Positions 25,175 through 33,141 of a DNA stretch of 39,655 bases are shown here, in pieces. This stretch comes from Prevotella sp. (lineage in GTDB: Bacteria; Bacteroidota; Bacteroidia; Bacteroidales; Dysgonomonadaceae), in assembly GCA_031285905.1 (NCBI GenBank), contig JAITVH010000114.1, positions 1-39,655 of the forward strand. The letters are read 5' to 3'. The stretch's first letter is position 1, and each line of letters begins with the position of its first letter. Both the position numbers and the translations under genes were made by a program. The notes under the pieces were generated by a model that made no database searches, was not told where the DNA came from, and saw only the letters and a program-made list of their open reading frames with translations.

Positions 25175-26092
25175 CTAATCAATATTTTCTATACAATCTT
25201 TATTAAAAGTTTTCCACTCGAGCCCAATTGGGCTCGAGTATTTTTTATTTAATTCTGAATTGATCTCAGATATCATCTCTTCATATTTTAATCCATATAC
25301 TTTTTCAAAATTATCCATTCCGCTTTGCCAAAATAGTTTTAGCTTTTCTACCCCAAATCTCTCAATTAAATATTTCACTATATAACCAGCTTGACTATAA
25401 GATGTTCTAGTCCAAGGGAATGCTATAAGCTCACTAATGTCCAACAGTCTATTATTCTGTAAAAGATAAGCATACCGTTCTTCTAAAGTATAACCCGTAC
25501 ATTCTTCTGTATCAGGGGCAGCAAAAACAGCCAAGCCTTCTGTTAACCATAACAAATTAGATCCGTATTCTCCCCATTTCTCAACAGACACGGCATGCAT
25601 CAGCTCATGTTTAAGGACGTTAACTGTATCATTAAATACAGAAGTAATTGAGTGTATCCCTTCTTGGGAATTAAAATGAGCCATACCTCCTAGTCTATTC
25701 CCTGTAAATTTTTTTACTTCCTCTCTGTTCTGAACCAGAATCAACTGTATAGAAGACTCAAGTTCGGATTCATTTATTAATTCCAGATTTTGGGCTATGT
25801 AATCTTTTGTTTTCTCCACAATTTCATTTCGTACGTCTACATCAATAAAAGAGAATATAATAAATTCAATATTACCCACTTTTTTAGTCATTACTTCACC
25901 AGCGTTGTTTTTATCATATACTACCAGCCAATCATCCGGTTGCGGATCAATACAATCCTTAGTAAATACTTCCCAATCTATAGTGATAGGTTCACTATAT
26001 TTCCTTTCAAGTTGTTTGTTTATTTTTTTAGCCAGATTTTCAAAACTTATTCCATATATCTTCTCAAAATTAATCATTACATTTTGCCACAA
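25175..26092 (-). CDS. C-terminal half of a two-module gluzincin peptidase (active HELMH module)
   Basis: This 305-codon frame opens at TTG but stays open upstream to about 26246, where it continues the gene at 26212-26781 after a one-base slip. It contains the linker after module 1 (residues 1-55) and module 2: LKHELMHAVSVEKW is the HExxH zinc site and, about 20 residues later, WLTEGLAVF gives the Glu of the gluzincin type (peptidase MA-like). The repeated tail of each module reads NFEKxYG then a Lys-rich helix and xxWxxFxKDC. Alone this piece has no signal peptide, so it would stay inside the cell. The gene is convergent to the second precursor-like gene, and its last codons contain the precursor's terminator. 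Confidence 0.75.
   Translation of the reverse strand: MWQNVMINFEKIYGISFENLAKKINKQLERKYSEPITIDWEVFTKDCIDPQPDDWLVVYDKNNAGEVMTKKVGNIEFIIFSFIDVDVRNEIVEKTKDYIAQNLELINESELESSIQLILVQNREEVKKFTGNRLGGMAHFNSQEGIHSITSVFNDTVNVLKHELMHAVSVEKWGEYGSNLLWLTEGLAVFAAPDTEECTGYTLEERYAYLLQNNRLLDISELIAFPWTRTSYSQAGYIVKYLIERFGVEKLKLFWQSGMDNFEKVYGLKYEEMISEINSELNKKYSSPIGLEWKTFNKDCIENID
25216..25250 (+). terminator. Perfect 24-bp palindrome plus T-run, inside the opposing peptidase gene
   Basis: ACTCGAGCCCAA is followed at once by its exact reverse complement (25216-25239), and then ATTTTTTATTT. On the plus strand this is a strong intrinsic terminator for the precursor-like gene ending at 25125. The same bases encode Tyr-Ser-Ser-Pro-Ile-Gly-Leu-Glu of the peptidase tail. 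The equivalent position of the decayed paralogue (about 22066-22098) has a weaker CCCAG/CTGGG hairpin, also followed by a T-run. Confidence 0.7.
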
Positions 26093-26211
26093 TTCTTTTA
26101 ACTTTCCTACTCCATAATTTTCTATGAGATAGTCAACTACATACGCTGACTGTAAACGAGCAGCTTTATAGTCAGGAGTTATTTCATTCTTGGGAAATTG
26201 CTGTAAATCGG

Positions 26212-26781
26212 TCAGTTTTTCATTTTGTAGCAGGTAGGTATATTTTCCTCTAAGTTCAGTCCATCACAACTGTCTGTTTCAGGACTAACGTAAGTTGCCA
26301 ATCCCTCTTTTAACCATAGGAGTTGATTGTCTTTCTGTTTTCCCCATTTAGAAGAAACGATGATTTTTATTAGCTCTCTATTCAAAGGACAATATTCCGG
26401 GTCGTATATAACCATAACCTGGTTAAACTTAACCGTACTGTCTTTAAGAATATTGAAGCTGGAAACTCGTTTTCCTGTATGCCTGTATAATTCTCCCCGG
26501 CTATGCATAAAGGCGATAGCCAATGGCTCATTAAAGTCAGTTTCATTTAATAAATCAAGGTTATTCCTTATGTATTGTTTCGTTTTTGCAACTAATCCTT
26601 CCCGCTGACTGATACCTATCGTTGTACTTATTACTGAATCTATACTGAAAAAGGTATTGCCATCCATTCTTATAAAATAAGATCCTTGTTGTTGCCAATC
26701 TTGGGAGAAAAGATTTAAGACGAAAAATAGGAATACCAATAAAACAGTCACTGTTTTTCTCACTATACTAGAATGATGCAT
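26212..26781 (-). CDS. N-terminal half of the gluzincin peptidase (signal peptide and zinc-site-less module 1)
   Basis: This 189-codon frame begins with a signal peptide (VTVLLVFLFFVLNLFSQ). It then encodes a gluzincin-like module in which the zinc motif has become NRELIKI instead of HELMH; the downstream WLKEGLATY is kept, so module 1 is probably a non-catalytic copy. After LEEN the frame is lost. Adding one A to the run of four (plus-strand TTTT at 26243-26246) restores LEEKYTYLLQNEKL and a continuous protein of about 535 residues through the frame ending at 25175. The lesion is a single homopolymer slip, so sequencing error or phase variation are real possibilities. Confidence 0.75.
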   Translation of the reverse strand: MHHSSIVRKTVTVLLVFLFFVLNLFSQDWQQQGSYFIRMDGNTFFSIDSVISTTIGISQREGLVAKTKQYIRNNLDLLNETDFNEPLAIAFMHSRGELYRHTGKRVSSFNILKDSTVKFNQVMVIYDPEYCPLNRELIKIIVSSKWGKQKDNQLLWLKEGLATYVSPETDSCDGLNLEENIPTCYKMKN

Positions 26782-26863
26782 AATTTCTTAATTTAATTGG
26801 GGGTAAATATACCTATTTTTAGTTAAATAACTTAGATGAAATGGTATAAATCACTTCGAGGAG

Positions 26864-26980
26864 ATGTTTGACGTGAAAGTAAATAATATGCTAGCGAAGA
26901 AAGAAGTGAAGTTAATGGAAGATGTAAAAAAAACTTCTTCGTTTTATGGAATTTCCATTCGGATAAGCTCTATTAAGTAA
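26864..26980 (+). CDS. Possible 38-aa small protein
   Basis: ATG preceded by GAGGAG opens a 38-codon frame (MFDVKVNNMLAKKEVK at the start) ending at TAA 26978-26980, just before exbD. It is Lys-rich with no recognised motif. The better-than-usual ribosome site is the only support; it could be chance. Confidence 0.2.
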   Translation: MFDVKVNNMLAKKEVKLMEDVKKTSSFYGISIRISSIK

Positions 26981-27014
26981 AGAAAGAAGTTTAACCTTGA
27001 AAAATCAGACTATC

Positions 27015-27647
27015 ATGGCAAATATAGAAGTAAACAACCGGAACGAAGGGAAAAAAAGTAAACCGAAGAGAAGTATTCTTAGAGTAGATTTTACCCCGAT
27101 GGTGGATATGAATATGCTGTTGATCACATTCTTTATGTTTTGCACCACATTGAGCATCCCGCAGGTGATGAAGATAGCAATGCCTACCGATGAAGGTGGA
27201 GAGCAGTTATCTCCAGCTTCAAAGTCGGTGACAGTGATACTGGGCGAAGAAGACAAAATTTTCTATTACGAAGGTCTGGCCGATTTCACAGATTATACCT
27301 CGCTGAAAGAGATCAGTATTTCAGGCTTAAGAAATACGCTTCTCGATCGTAATGCTTACATCGTAACCAAAATGCGAAACCTCAGGCGGCAGCTTGCCAA
27401 CAAAGAATTGACTGATACCCAATACAAAGATCAATTGACAGAAATAAAGAAATCGAAAGACGGACTGAATGTCCTGATAAAACCGACGAAAGACTCCAAC
27501 TATCGTAATCTGGTAGATGTGCTTGATGAAATGCACATCTGCGGAATAGACAGATACACGATCATAGATATCGAAAAAGCAGATGAGTTTTTAATGGAAA
27601 ACCTGAAAACAAAAGGACAAATGACCGCCATGTCGGATATCAAATAA
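27015..27647 (+). CDS. ExbD/TolR-family biopolymer transport protein
   Basis: This 210-aa protein has a basic N-terminus, then one membrane segment (about residues 25-50) reading DFTPMVDMNMLLITFFMF, with the conserved Asp of the ExbD/TolR proton path (VDM). The rest is a periplasmic domain. Such proteins work with ExbB and TonB to energise outer-membrane receptors, or with TolQ for envelope integrity. No ExbB or TonB partner adjoins it here, which is unusual; partners must be elsewhere, since Bacteroidota often carry several exbD copies. ATG at 27015 was chosen over a TTG at 26997. Confidence 0.88.
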   Translation: MANIEVNNRNEGKKSKPKRSILRVDFTPMVDMNMLLITFFMFCTTLSIPQVMKIAMPTDEGGEQLSPASKSVTVILGEEDKIFYYEGLADFTDYTSLKEISISGLRNTLLDRNAYIVTKMRNLRRQLANKELTDTQYKDQLTEIKKSKDGLNVLIKPTKDSNYRNLVDVLDEMHICGIDRYTIIDIEKADEFLMENLKTKGQMTAMSDIK

Positions 27648-27684
27648 GCTATAAGTTTTTTGTTGTTATACATTTATTACTTTG

Positions 27685-27723
27685 AAACAGGCACAGTATT
27701 AATTATAATAACTGTGCCTGTTT
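27685..27723. terminator. Bidirectional terminator between exbD and the TPR gene
   Basis: 13-bp arms AAACAGGCACAGT / ACTGTGCCTGTTT at 27685-27697 and 27711-27723 are followed by TTATTAT. The genes on both sides converge on it. Confidence 0.85.
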
Positions 27724-27746
27724 TTATTATATTTGCTTCGCAAATT

Positions 27747-28631
27747 CTAATTGATCCTTGACTTGAAGTCTTCCAGAATCTTGTCGTACAGAGAGTCTTT
27801 TTCGAAAGATGCTTTTGCTATAGCATACCACTCATTGAATTTCTCTTTATCTTTTTTGTCAAAATAAACAGTTACCATATCGAAAGCCATGCTTCCCTTC
27901 AAGCCTTTATCATCACTCAATTCTATTCCCTTTCGATAAAAGCTTTCGGCCTCATCCGGCTTGCCGGTCTTGAGTAAGGCATGCCCCAATGCGGAATAAT
28001 AAGCAGGATTCTCCGGATTCACTTTCATTGCGCTTTCCATAAGCGTTATTATTTTATCATATTCTCTTGCAGCTTTGTAGAGATGTGATAATTCTACAGC
28101 CAATCCATCCATATTCGGGTCTGCATCATAAAGGCTGGTCAAGATCGGCAATGACTTTTTATATGCTCCCACGCGATTATAAACCGTTGCTATTTTCAGT
28201 TTATAGGATGGTTCATTTTCGTCTTTTTTATAAAACTTCAACCAGGAAGGATGTTCGGGTAGATCCAATTCCTTTCGCTTATCCTGAGAAATTGTATCCA
28301 CATGTGCCCAGTTATGGCCAATTGGATATTTAAATTTTTCTGATATATCCATAGGTTTACCCATTATATAGTTGCCATTGTTATCAATGTCAAATTGTCC
28401 ATCTATTTGTAAGAAAAAACCTTTATCGGGATCTATAAATATAAATCCGCAATTGAATGATGTTTCAGAGACTGTGTCAGCTACTGTCCGTGATACCATT
28501 ATCCATTTATCCACAACATCATAATATTTTGTATATTTCGGATTATCTACAATTGGTATTTGAGAATATAACTTACCTGAATAAATCAGTGTAAATAAGA
28601 TAAATAGAAGCAAGCCTTTCTGTGTTTTCAT
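27747..28631 (-). CDS. Secreted tetratricopeptide-repeat protein
   Basis: This 294-aa protein has an N-terminal signal peptide (cleavage near LYSQ). Residues of about 30-130 form a non-repetitive domain of unknown type. Residues of about 140-285 form roughly three to four TPR units; the clearest contains NPENPAYYSALGHALLKTG followed by PDEAESFYRKGIEL. TPRs mediate protein-protein contacts; nothing points to a specific partner. It is a single gene with a predicted TATATTTG -7 box, convergent to exbD. Confidence 0.8.
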   Translation of the reverse strand: MKTQKGLLLFILFTLIYSGKLYSQIPIVDNPKYTKYYDVVDKWIMVSRTVADTVSETSFNCGFIFIDPDKGFFLQIDGQFDIDNNGNYIMGKPMDISEKFKYPIGHNWAHVDTISQDKRKELDLPEHPSWLKFYKKDENEPSYKLKIATVYNRVGAYKKSLPILTSLYDADPNMDGLAVELSHLYKAAREYDKIITLMESAMKVNPENPAYYSALGHALLKTGKPDEAESFYRKGIELSDDKGLKGSMAFDMVTVYFDKKDKEKFNEWYAIAKASFEKDSLYDKILEDFKSRIN

Positions 28632-28689
28632 AATTGATATATTTCTTAGTTGAGGTTTATAGCAGGAAATTCAGATTTAATGTTAAATA

Positions 28690-28697
28690 CAAATATA
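28690..28697 (-). promoter_or_regulatory. -7 box of the TPR gene
   Basis: Minus-strand TATATTTG, 59 bp upstream of the TPR start codon. Confidence 0.45.
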
Positions 28698-28710
28698 AGA
28701 CAATTTTTGA

Positions 28711-28806
28711 TTACCGATTCTTATATTCACGCGGAGACATGCCAGTAAGTCGCTTAAAATATTTCCCCAAAAAAGATTGAGATGGAAAATTCAGCTCTTT
28801 ATGGCA
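28711..28806 (-). pseudogene. AraC-family regulator, C-terminal remnant
   Basis: The minus strand encodes CHKELNFPSQSFLGKYFKR followed by LTGMSPREYKNR and a stop at 28711. This is the second helix-turn-helix of an AraC-family regulator, clearly recognisable. Upstream the similarity stops within about 30 codons, so only the 3' end of a former gene remains. The rest of the spacer 28632-29005 holds only promoter elements. Confidence 0.75.
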
Positions 28807-28938
28807 GTAACAACATCGACTTTAAGAGGGAGTCTCATATAATAATCTGCCCATTTTCTGTCAAAAGTAGCCCATTAATAAATTCGACCTTTAGTCCAAA
28901 ATACCCGTCTTATTGACTTTATAGGGATAGATCATTCA

Positions 28939-28946
28939 TATCTTTG
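28939..28946 (+). promoter_or_regulatory. -7 box of the outer-membrane barrel gene
   Basis: TATCTTTG, 60 bp upstream of the ATG at 29006, with TTGAC about 24 bp further upstream. Confidence 0.4.
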
Positions 28947-29005
28947 TCAGTGTAATTAATAGATAATAATATTTATCTTTATACTCCCGTTTAAATATAT
29001 CGACA

Positions 29006-29650
29006 ATGAAAAAGATCATATTCATACTCATTTTAGCAACAACTTTTTGTAGCATATTAGTTGCGCAGGAAAAAGATAAATATCTGGATATAAAAGTTAC
29101 GTGGGGAGTCAAGGCAGAGGTTAATATCTCCGGTTTCTTTGTTTCGGGGATGTCGGAAATCAGTAGCAAGATGAGAACAGGTGGTACCGGTGGCGGATTT
29201 ATAAATGTAGAGTTAACCAAGCTTTTTGCCTTGCAAGGGGAAATCCTTTGGCACTATAAGTCTTCAGATTTTATTCGTCAGGGAAATAAAGGAGACTTCC
29301 AGTATTGGGGTACAGAGATTCCGATGTATGCCATGTTCAGATGGAATTTGAAAAACGATAGACGTGTTTATATTGGAATAGGCCCGTACGGAGAATTTGG
29401 GTATAGTGCCAAGTTGAAACGGGCAGGAAAAACAATAGACCTATACGAGAAGGATAAAGCAACAGAACTTTCGGCTATGGAAGACTTTAATTCTGGTTTT
29501 GGAGTCACTGCCGGATACGAATTTGCTAATGGGCTACAAATCAATGTGGGCTATAAGGTCAGTATAACGAATGTTCTTGATGCTAACAGTAGCTCAATTA
29601 AGATGCATCCTGAAACCGTTAGTATAGGTCTGGGATACCGTTTCAAATAA
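29006..29650 (+). CDS. Outer-membrane beta-barrel protein (PorT-like)
   Basis: This 214-aa protein has a signal peptide (cleavage near LVAQ). It then has alternating amphipathic strands typical of the small eight-stranded barrel family: VTWGVKAEVNISGF, GGGFINVELTKLFALQGEI, IPMYAMFRWNL, YIGIGPYGEFG, GFGVTAGYEFANGLQINVGYKV and a C-terminal VSIGLGYRFK ending in aromatic-x-Lys. Function unknown. It lies 32 bp upstream of the Omp85-like gene, so the two are probably co-transcribed. Confidence 0.82.
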   Translation: MKKIIFILILATTFCSILVAQEKDKYLDIKVTWGVKAEVNISGFFVSGMSEISSKMRTGGTGGGFINVELTKLFALQGEILWHYKSSDFIRQGNKGDFQYWGTEIPMYAMFRWNLKNDRRVYIGIGPYGEFGYSAKLKRAGKTIDLYEKDKATELSAMEDFNSGFGVTAGYEFANGLQINVGYKVSITNVLDANSSSIKMHPETVSIGLGYRFK

Positions 29651-29682
29651 TTTATAAGGAAATCAATTAAAGACGGCTATTG

Positions 29683-30879
29683 ATGAAAAACGTAATGAGG
29701 GACATAAACATAATACTATTTTGTTTTCTAATATTACTGACTCCAAACTTATATTCACAGCAAAATACAGGGAATCCCCCACAAAAAGAGACTGTGCCTG
29801 ATGAAAATATCCCGGATACTCTTATAACCAAAAAGAAAGATACTTATTGGGAACGATTAATCAATGGTAATGTCGATCGTTCCTTCGAGAAAAGAATCGA
29901 TATATCATTTGCCGGAGCCCCGTCTTACACACGCGAAGCCAGCTTTGGCATAGGAGGTATGGCAACAGGATTGTACCGCTTAGACCGTACAGACTCCGTT
30001 ATGTCCCCATCCGATATAACACTGGTTCTCAATGCTTCGATAAAAGGCTTCTTCGCGCTCGAAGCGAAAGGGAATAATAATTTTAAAGGGAGGAAATCAC
30101 TGTTATCCTATGAAATAGGACTCACCAGAAAACCGCTCGATTTTTGGGGTATTAGCTACGATGCTTGTAACATTAATCCTGTGACGAGCTATACCCGCAG
30201 GCAATTAAAAATTGATGCTAATTATCAATACAACCTACATCAGTACTTTGCTGTAGGAGCCGTTTTCGATTTCACTTTCTCTAATATTTCCAAGATAGAT
30301 AGTATTGAATATCTGGAAGGCCAAAAACTGTCTTATACAGCTACAGGGCTGGGAGTATCGCTCAAATATGACAGCAGGGACTTTATTCCCAACCCAAGTA
30401 AAGGAGTGTATCTTATGTTTCGCCAAACCATATTTCCGGATATACTGGGAAATACCGAAAGAACGCTGTACCGCACCACATTCATCGCTGATACTTATCT
30501 GAAAGTATGGAGGGGAGGGCTTCTTGCTTTCGATCTTTTCGGACAATTCAACAGTAATAATTCACCCTGGCCTCTCAGGGAAGAACTGGGTGGAAACCAG
30601 CGTATGCGTGGATATTATTCGGGACGATATATCGACAATAATATCATATCAGGGCAAGTTGAGTTGCGGCAGCATCTGATTGATCGTTTTGGATTTACCA
30701 CATGGGTAGGTGGCGGCACTGTATTCCCTACTATTAAGAAACTGAATATGAAAAATGTGCTTCCCAACTATGGAGTTGGTTTACGATTCGAAGTAAAGCA
30801 TAATGTCAATGCCCGGGTAGATTATGGGTTTGGGAAGGATACAGGAGGCTTTGTCTTCAATATTTCCGAAGCATTCTAG
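29683..30879 (+). CDS. Omp85/BamA-superfamily outer-membrane barrel
   Basis: This 398-aa protein has a signal peptide (cleavage near LYSQ). Residues of about 20-75 form a short N-terminal region without a POTRA repeat that I can see. The rest is a C-terminal surface-antigen (D15-like) barrel. SLKYDSRDFIPNPSKGVYL is a typical early strand-loop, and ELGGNQRMRGYYSGRYIDNN holds the conserved (V/M)RGY-type lid-loop motif; the chain ends VFNISEAF with a terminal Phe. The lack of POTRA domains separates it from BamA and TamA and suggests a secretion or lipid-transport role of unknown substrate. ATG at 29683 was chosen over a TTG one codon earlier. Confidence 0.85.
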   Translation: MKNVMRDINIILFCFLILLTPNLYSQQNTGNPPQKETVPDENIPDTLITKKKDTYWERLINGNVDRSFEKRIDISFAGAPSYTREASFGIGGMATGLYRLDRTDSVMSPSDITLVLNASIKGFFALEAKGNNNFKGRKSLLSYEIGLTRKPLDFWGISYDACNINPVTSYTRRQLKIDANYQYNLHQYFAVGAVFDFTFSNISKIDSIEYLEGQKLSYTATGLGVSLKYDSRDFIPNPSKGVYLMFRQTIFPDILGNTERTLYRTTFIADTYLKVWRGGLLAFDLFGQFNSNNSPWPLREELGGNQRMRGYYSGRYIDNNIISGQVELRQHLIDRFGFTTWVGGGTVFPTIKKLNMKNVLPNYGVGLRFEVKHNVNARVDYGFGKDTGGFVFNISEAF

Positions 30880-30894
30880 AATGATGAAAATAAA

Positions 30895-30924
30895 TGAGGC
30901 TACACGTCTTTCAGTATAGCCTCA
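30895..30924. terminator. Hairpin between the Omp85-like gene and ackA
   Basis: 8-bp arms TGAGGCTA / TAGCCTCA (30895-30902, 30917-30924) enclose 14 nt. They lie between convergent genes. T-tracts are weak, so confidence is moderate. Confidence 0.5.
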
Positions 30925-30949
30925 TCGTCATATTTGAAGAACTATCAGG

Positions 30950-32149
30950 TTACTTTTTTACGATTTCCATAGTGTCAGAGGCTATCATAAATTCCTCGTC
31001 TGTAGGTACTATCATAACCGTAATTTTGGATTCGGGAGTACTAATAATAGCTTCTTCCCCAAAGATAGTGCTGTTCTTTTCTTTATCTATCTTGATACCG
31101 AGGAACTCTAGGTCTGTACATACCTCTTCTCTCAGGTAAAATGCATTTTCCCCGATACCTCCAGTAAATACCAAGATGTCAAGTCCTTTTAAAGCAGCAG
31201 TGTATGCTCCGATATATTTCTTAATACGATACACAAATATGTCATATGCTAGTTTGGCTTTCTCGTTGCCATCTGCTATAGCAGCACGAATTTCGCGCAT
31301 GTCAGACGATACGCCGGAAATACCAAGCAGTCCGCTATGTTTATTAACAAGAGTAGATATGGCTTGCGTACCAATGTTTTCTTTTTCCATTACATAGGAA
31401 ATAATTCCGGCATCTACATCCCCGGAACGTGTACCCATCAGCAGGCCTTCTACCGGAGTCATTCCCATCGAAGTATCGACAGATTTTCCTCCTTCTATAG
31501 CAGCCAGAGAGCCTCCGTTTCCTATATGGGCTGTGATAATCCGTTGTTTCTCGTATGGTATGCCCAGTGCTTCACTTGCTCTTTTCGATACATATCTGTG
31601 GCTTGTGCCATGAAAACCGTATCTACGGATGGAGTATTTCTCATATAAAGAATAGGGTAGGCCATACATATATGCTTTAGGAGGCATTGTTTGATGGAAA
31701 GCTGTGTCGAATACGCCCACCTGAGGTACATCTCCCATAAGTTCTTTTACAGCATAAACACCTGCTAAATTAGGCGGGTTATGAAGAGGTGCAAGTTCGA
31801 TACATTCTTCCATTTTCTTTATCACCTCATCAGTAATATATACGCTGCTGTTAAACTCTTCGCCGCCATGCACCACACGATGTCCTACAGCGTCTATTTC
31901 GTCCAGAGATTTAATGCATCCGTGTTTTTCGCTGGTCAGTACTCCAAGTATATATTCTATACCTGCCTGATGCTCCAGGATTTCTCCCTCCAAAATCAAT
32001 TTGTCGCCATTGGGTAGGGTGGCTTTCAGGAATGAGCCTTTAAGTCCGATCTTCTCTATACCACCTTGGGCCAGAACTTCATTGCTCTTCATATCGAAGA
32101 ACTTATATTTGATAGATGAACTTCCGCAGTTCAATACTAGTACTTTCAT
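30950..32149 (-). CDS. ackA: Acetate kinase
   Basis: This 399-aa enzyme interconverts acetyl phosphate + ADP and acetate + ATP. MKVLVLNCGSSSIKYKFF is the N-terminal signature with the Asn and Ser of the acyl-phosphate site. HRVVHGG, FDTAFHQTMP, HIGNGGS (second acetokinase signature) and GTRSGDVD follow in the usual order, and length is standard. It is the last gene of the operon pta - dehydrogenase - ackA, 9 bp after the dehydrogenase stop. Confidence 0.97.
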   Translation of the reverse strand: MKVLVLNCGSSSIKYKFFDMKSNEVLAQGGIEKIGLKGSFLKATLPNGDKLILEGEILEHQAGIEYILGVLTSEKHGCIKSLDEIDAVGHRVVHGGEEFNSSVYITDEVIKKMEECIELAPLHNPPNLAGVYAVKELMGDVPQVGVFDTAFHQTMPPKAYMYGLPYSLYEKYSIRRYGFHGTSHRYVSKRASEALGIPYEKQRIITAHIGNGGSLAAIEGGKSVDTSMGMTPVEGLLMGTRSGDVDAGIISYVMEKENIGTQAISTLVNKHSGLLGISGVSSDMREIRAAIADGNEKAKLAYDIFVYRIKKYIGAYTAALKGLDILVFTGGIGENAFYLREEVCTDLEFLGIKIDKEKNSTIFGEEAIISTPESKITVMIVPTDEEFMIASDTMEIVKK

Positions 32150-32158
32150 GCTATGCTG

Positions 32159-33124
32159 TTAAATTAAATTGTTTGGGCCAAGTTGTTTTCCATTATCATC
32201 GTAAATATAGAAGCCTCTCTTAGTGGCCTTACCCAGTTGTTTAGAGCGATAGAGACGCCACAATATAGGTGATGCTTTATACTTCTTATCTCCATATTCG
32301 TGGAACATATCTTCCATCATCATCACCAGTTTTTCGATACCCATGATATCTGCCAGTTGGAAGATACCGAAACGCTGGCCGTAAATAATGGTAAATTCTT
32401 TGTCTATATCTTCTATAGAAGCTACATTTTCCATCCATATATCACAAGCCTCATTCAGCATGATTATCATCAGGCGAAGGCTTACCAATCCGCTGCTTTC
32501 ATGCACGGGGATAGGCGTGTATTTGATCATATTGGCAAAGAAGTATATCTTATCTATTGCTTCCTGTGAAGTAAATGTACCTCTCACCACTTCAAGGATA
32601 CGGGCATCTGTGTGCGTAATAGGGAAATGAAGACTGATACAACGCTCTTTGTGAGTCAATTCGGCAGCAAGCTCGCTTATAATTACTGTTGTAGCATTGG
32701 TCGCTATGATAGCATCCGGCGCTAATACCAGTTCCAGGTTGCGGAATACTTCTTTCCGTAATTCCGTGCTGCGCTCACCATTAGCCTCATAGCGGATACA
32801 CTCGATCACAAAATCGCATCCTTTCAGGTCACTGTATTTAAGCGAACCCTTGATACGGCCCATTGTAGCGCGTTTTTCACTTTGGGTAAGTCCCCAGTTT
32901 TCAATTTTTGTATCAAGGCCGTTTTCTATATCTTTCAGAGCTTCCTGTATCCTCTCATCAGAAACTTCTATGAAAACCACTTCCATTCCCGATAATGCGG
33001 TAAGGCTGACAATGTGGCGGCCATCCCGCCCGCAGCCGACAACTCCAATCTTGGAAAAGAGCGACCTTTTTTTATGTTTATTGCTTAATCCGTAATCCTC
33101 GATAGGTTCTATGATTTCTGCCAT
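32159..33124 (-). CDS. 3-hydroxyacyl-CoA dehydrogenase family protein
   Basis: This 321-aa protein has an N-terminal Rossmann domain (residues of about 24-200) with GVVGCGRDG matching GxGxxG and Glu near residue 53 as NAD-ribose contact. SLHFPITHTDARILEVVRG corresponds to the HF-x-P catalytic-His region of the family, though the usual following Asn-Pro is missing. The C-terminal helical domain contains ESSGLVSLRLMIIMLNEA and KATKRGFYIYD. Relatives reduce acetoacetyl-CoA to 3-hydroxybutyryl-CoA in butyrate pathways. No thiolase, crotonase or acyl-CoA dehydrogenase is nearby. The gene sits inside the pta-ackA operon (18 and 9 bp gaps), so its role may be tied to acetyl-CoA/acetyl phosphate balance. 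Confidence 0.85.
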   Translation of the reverse strand: MAEIIEPIEDYGLSNKHKKRSLFSKIGVVGCGRDGRHIVSLTALSGMEVVFIEVSDERIQEALKDIENGLDTKIENWGLTQSEKRATMGRIKGSLKYSDLKGCDFVIECIRYEANGERSTELRKEVFRNLELVLAPDAIIATNATTVIISELAAELTHKERCISLHFPITHTDARILEVVRGTFTSQEAIDKIYFFANMIKYTPIPVHESSGLVSLRLMIIMLNEACDIWMENVASIEDIDKEFTIIYGQRFGIFQLADIMGIEKLVMMMEDMFHEYGDKKYKASPILWRLYRSKQLGKATKRGFYIYDDNGKQLGPNNLI

Positions 33125-33141
33125 AATATCTTTATATTGTG

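Noticed and set aside
27015-27647. ExbD as the energising partner of the outer-membrane proteins at 29.0-30.9 kb
   Set aside because: It is separated by a convergent TPR gene and a terminator; no ExbB or TonB adjoins it.
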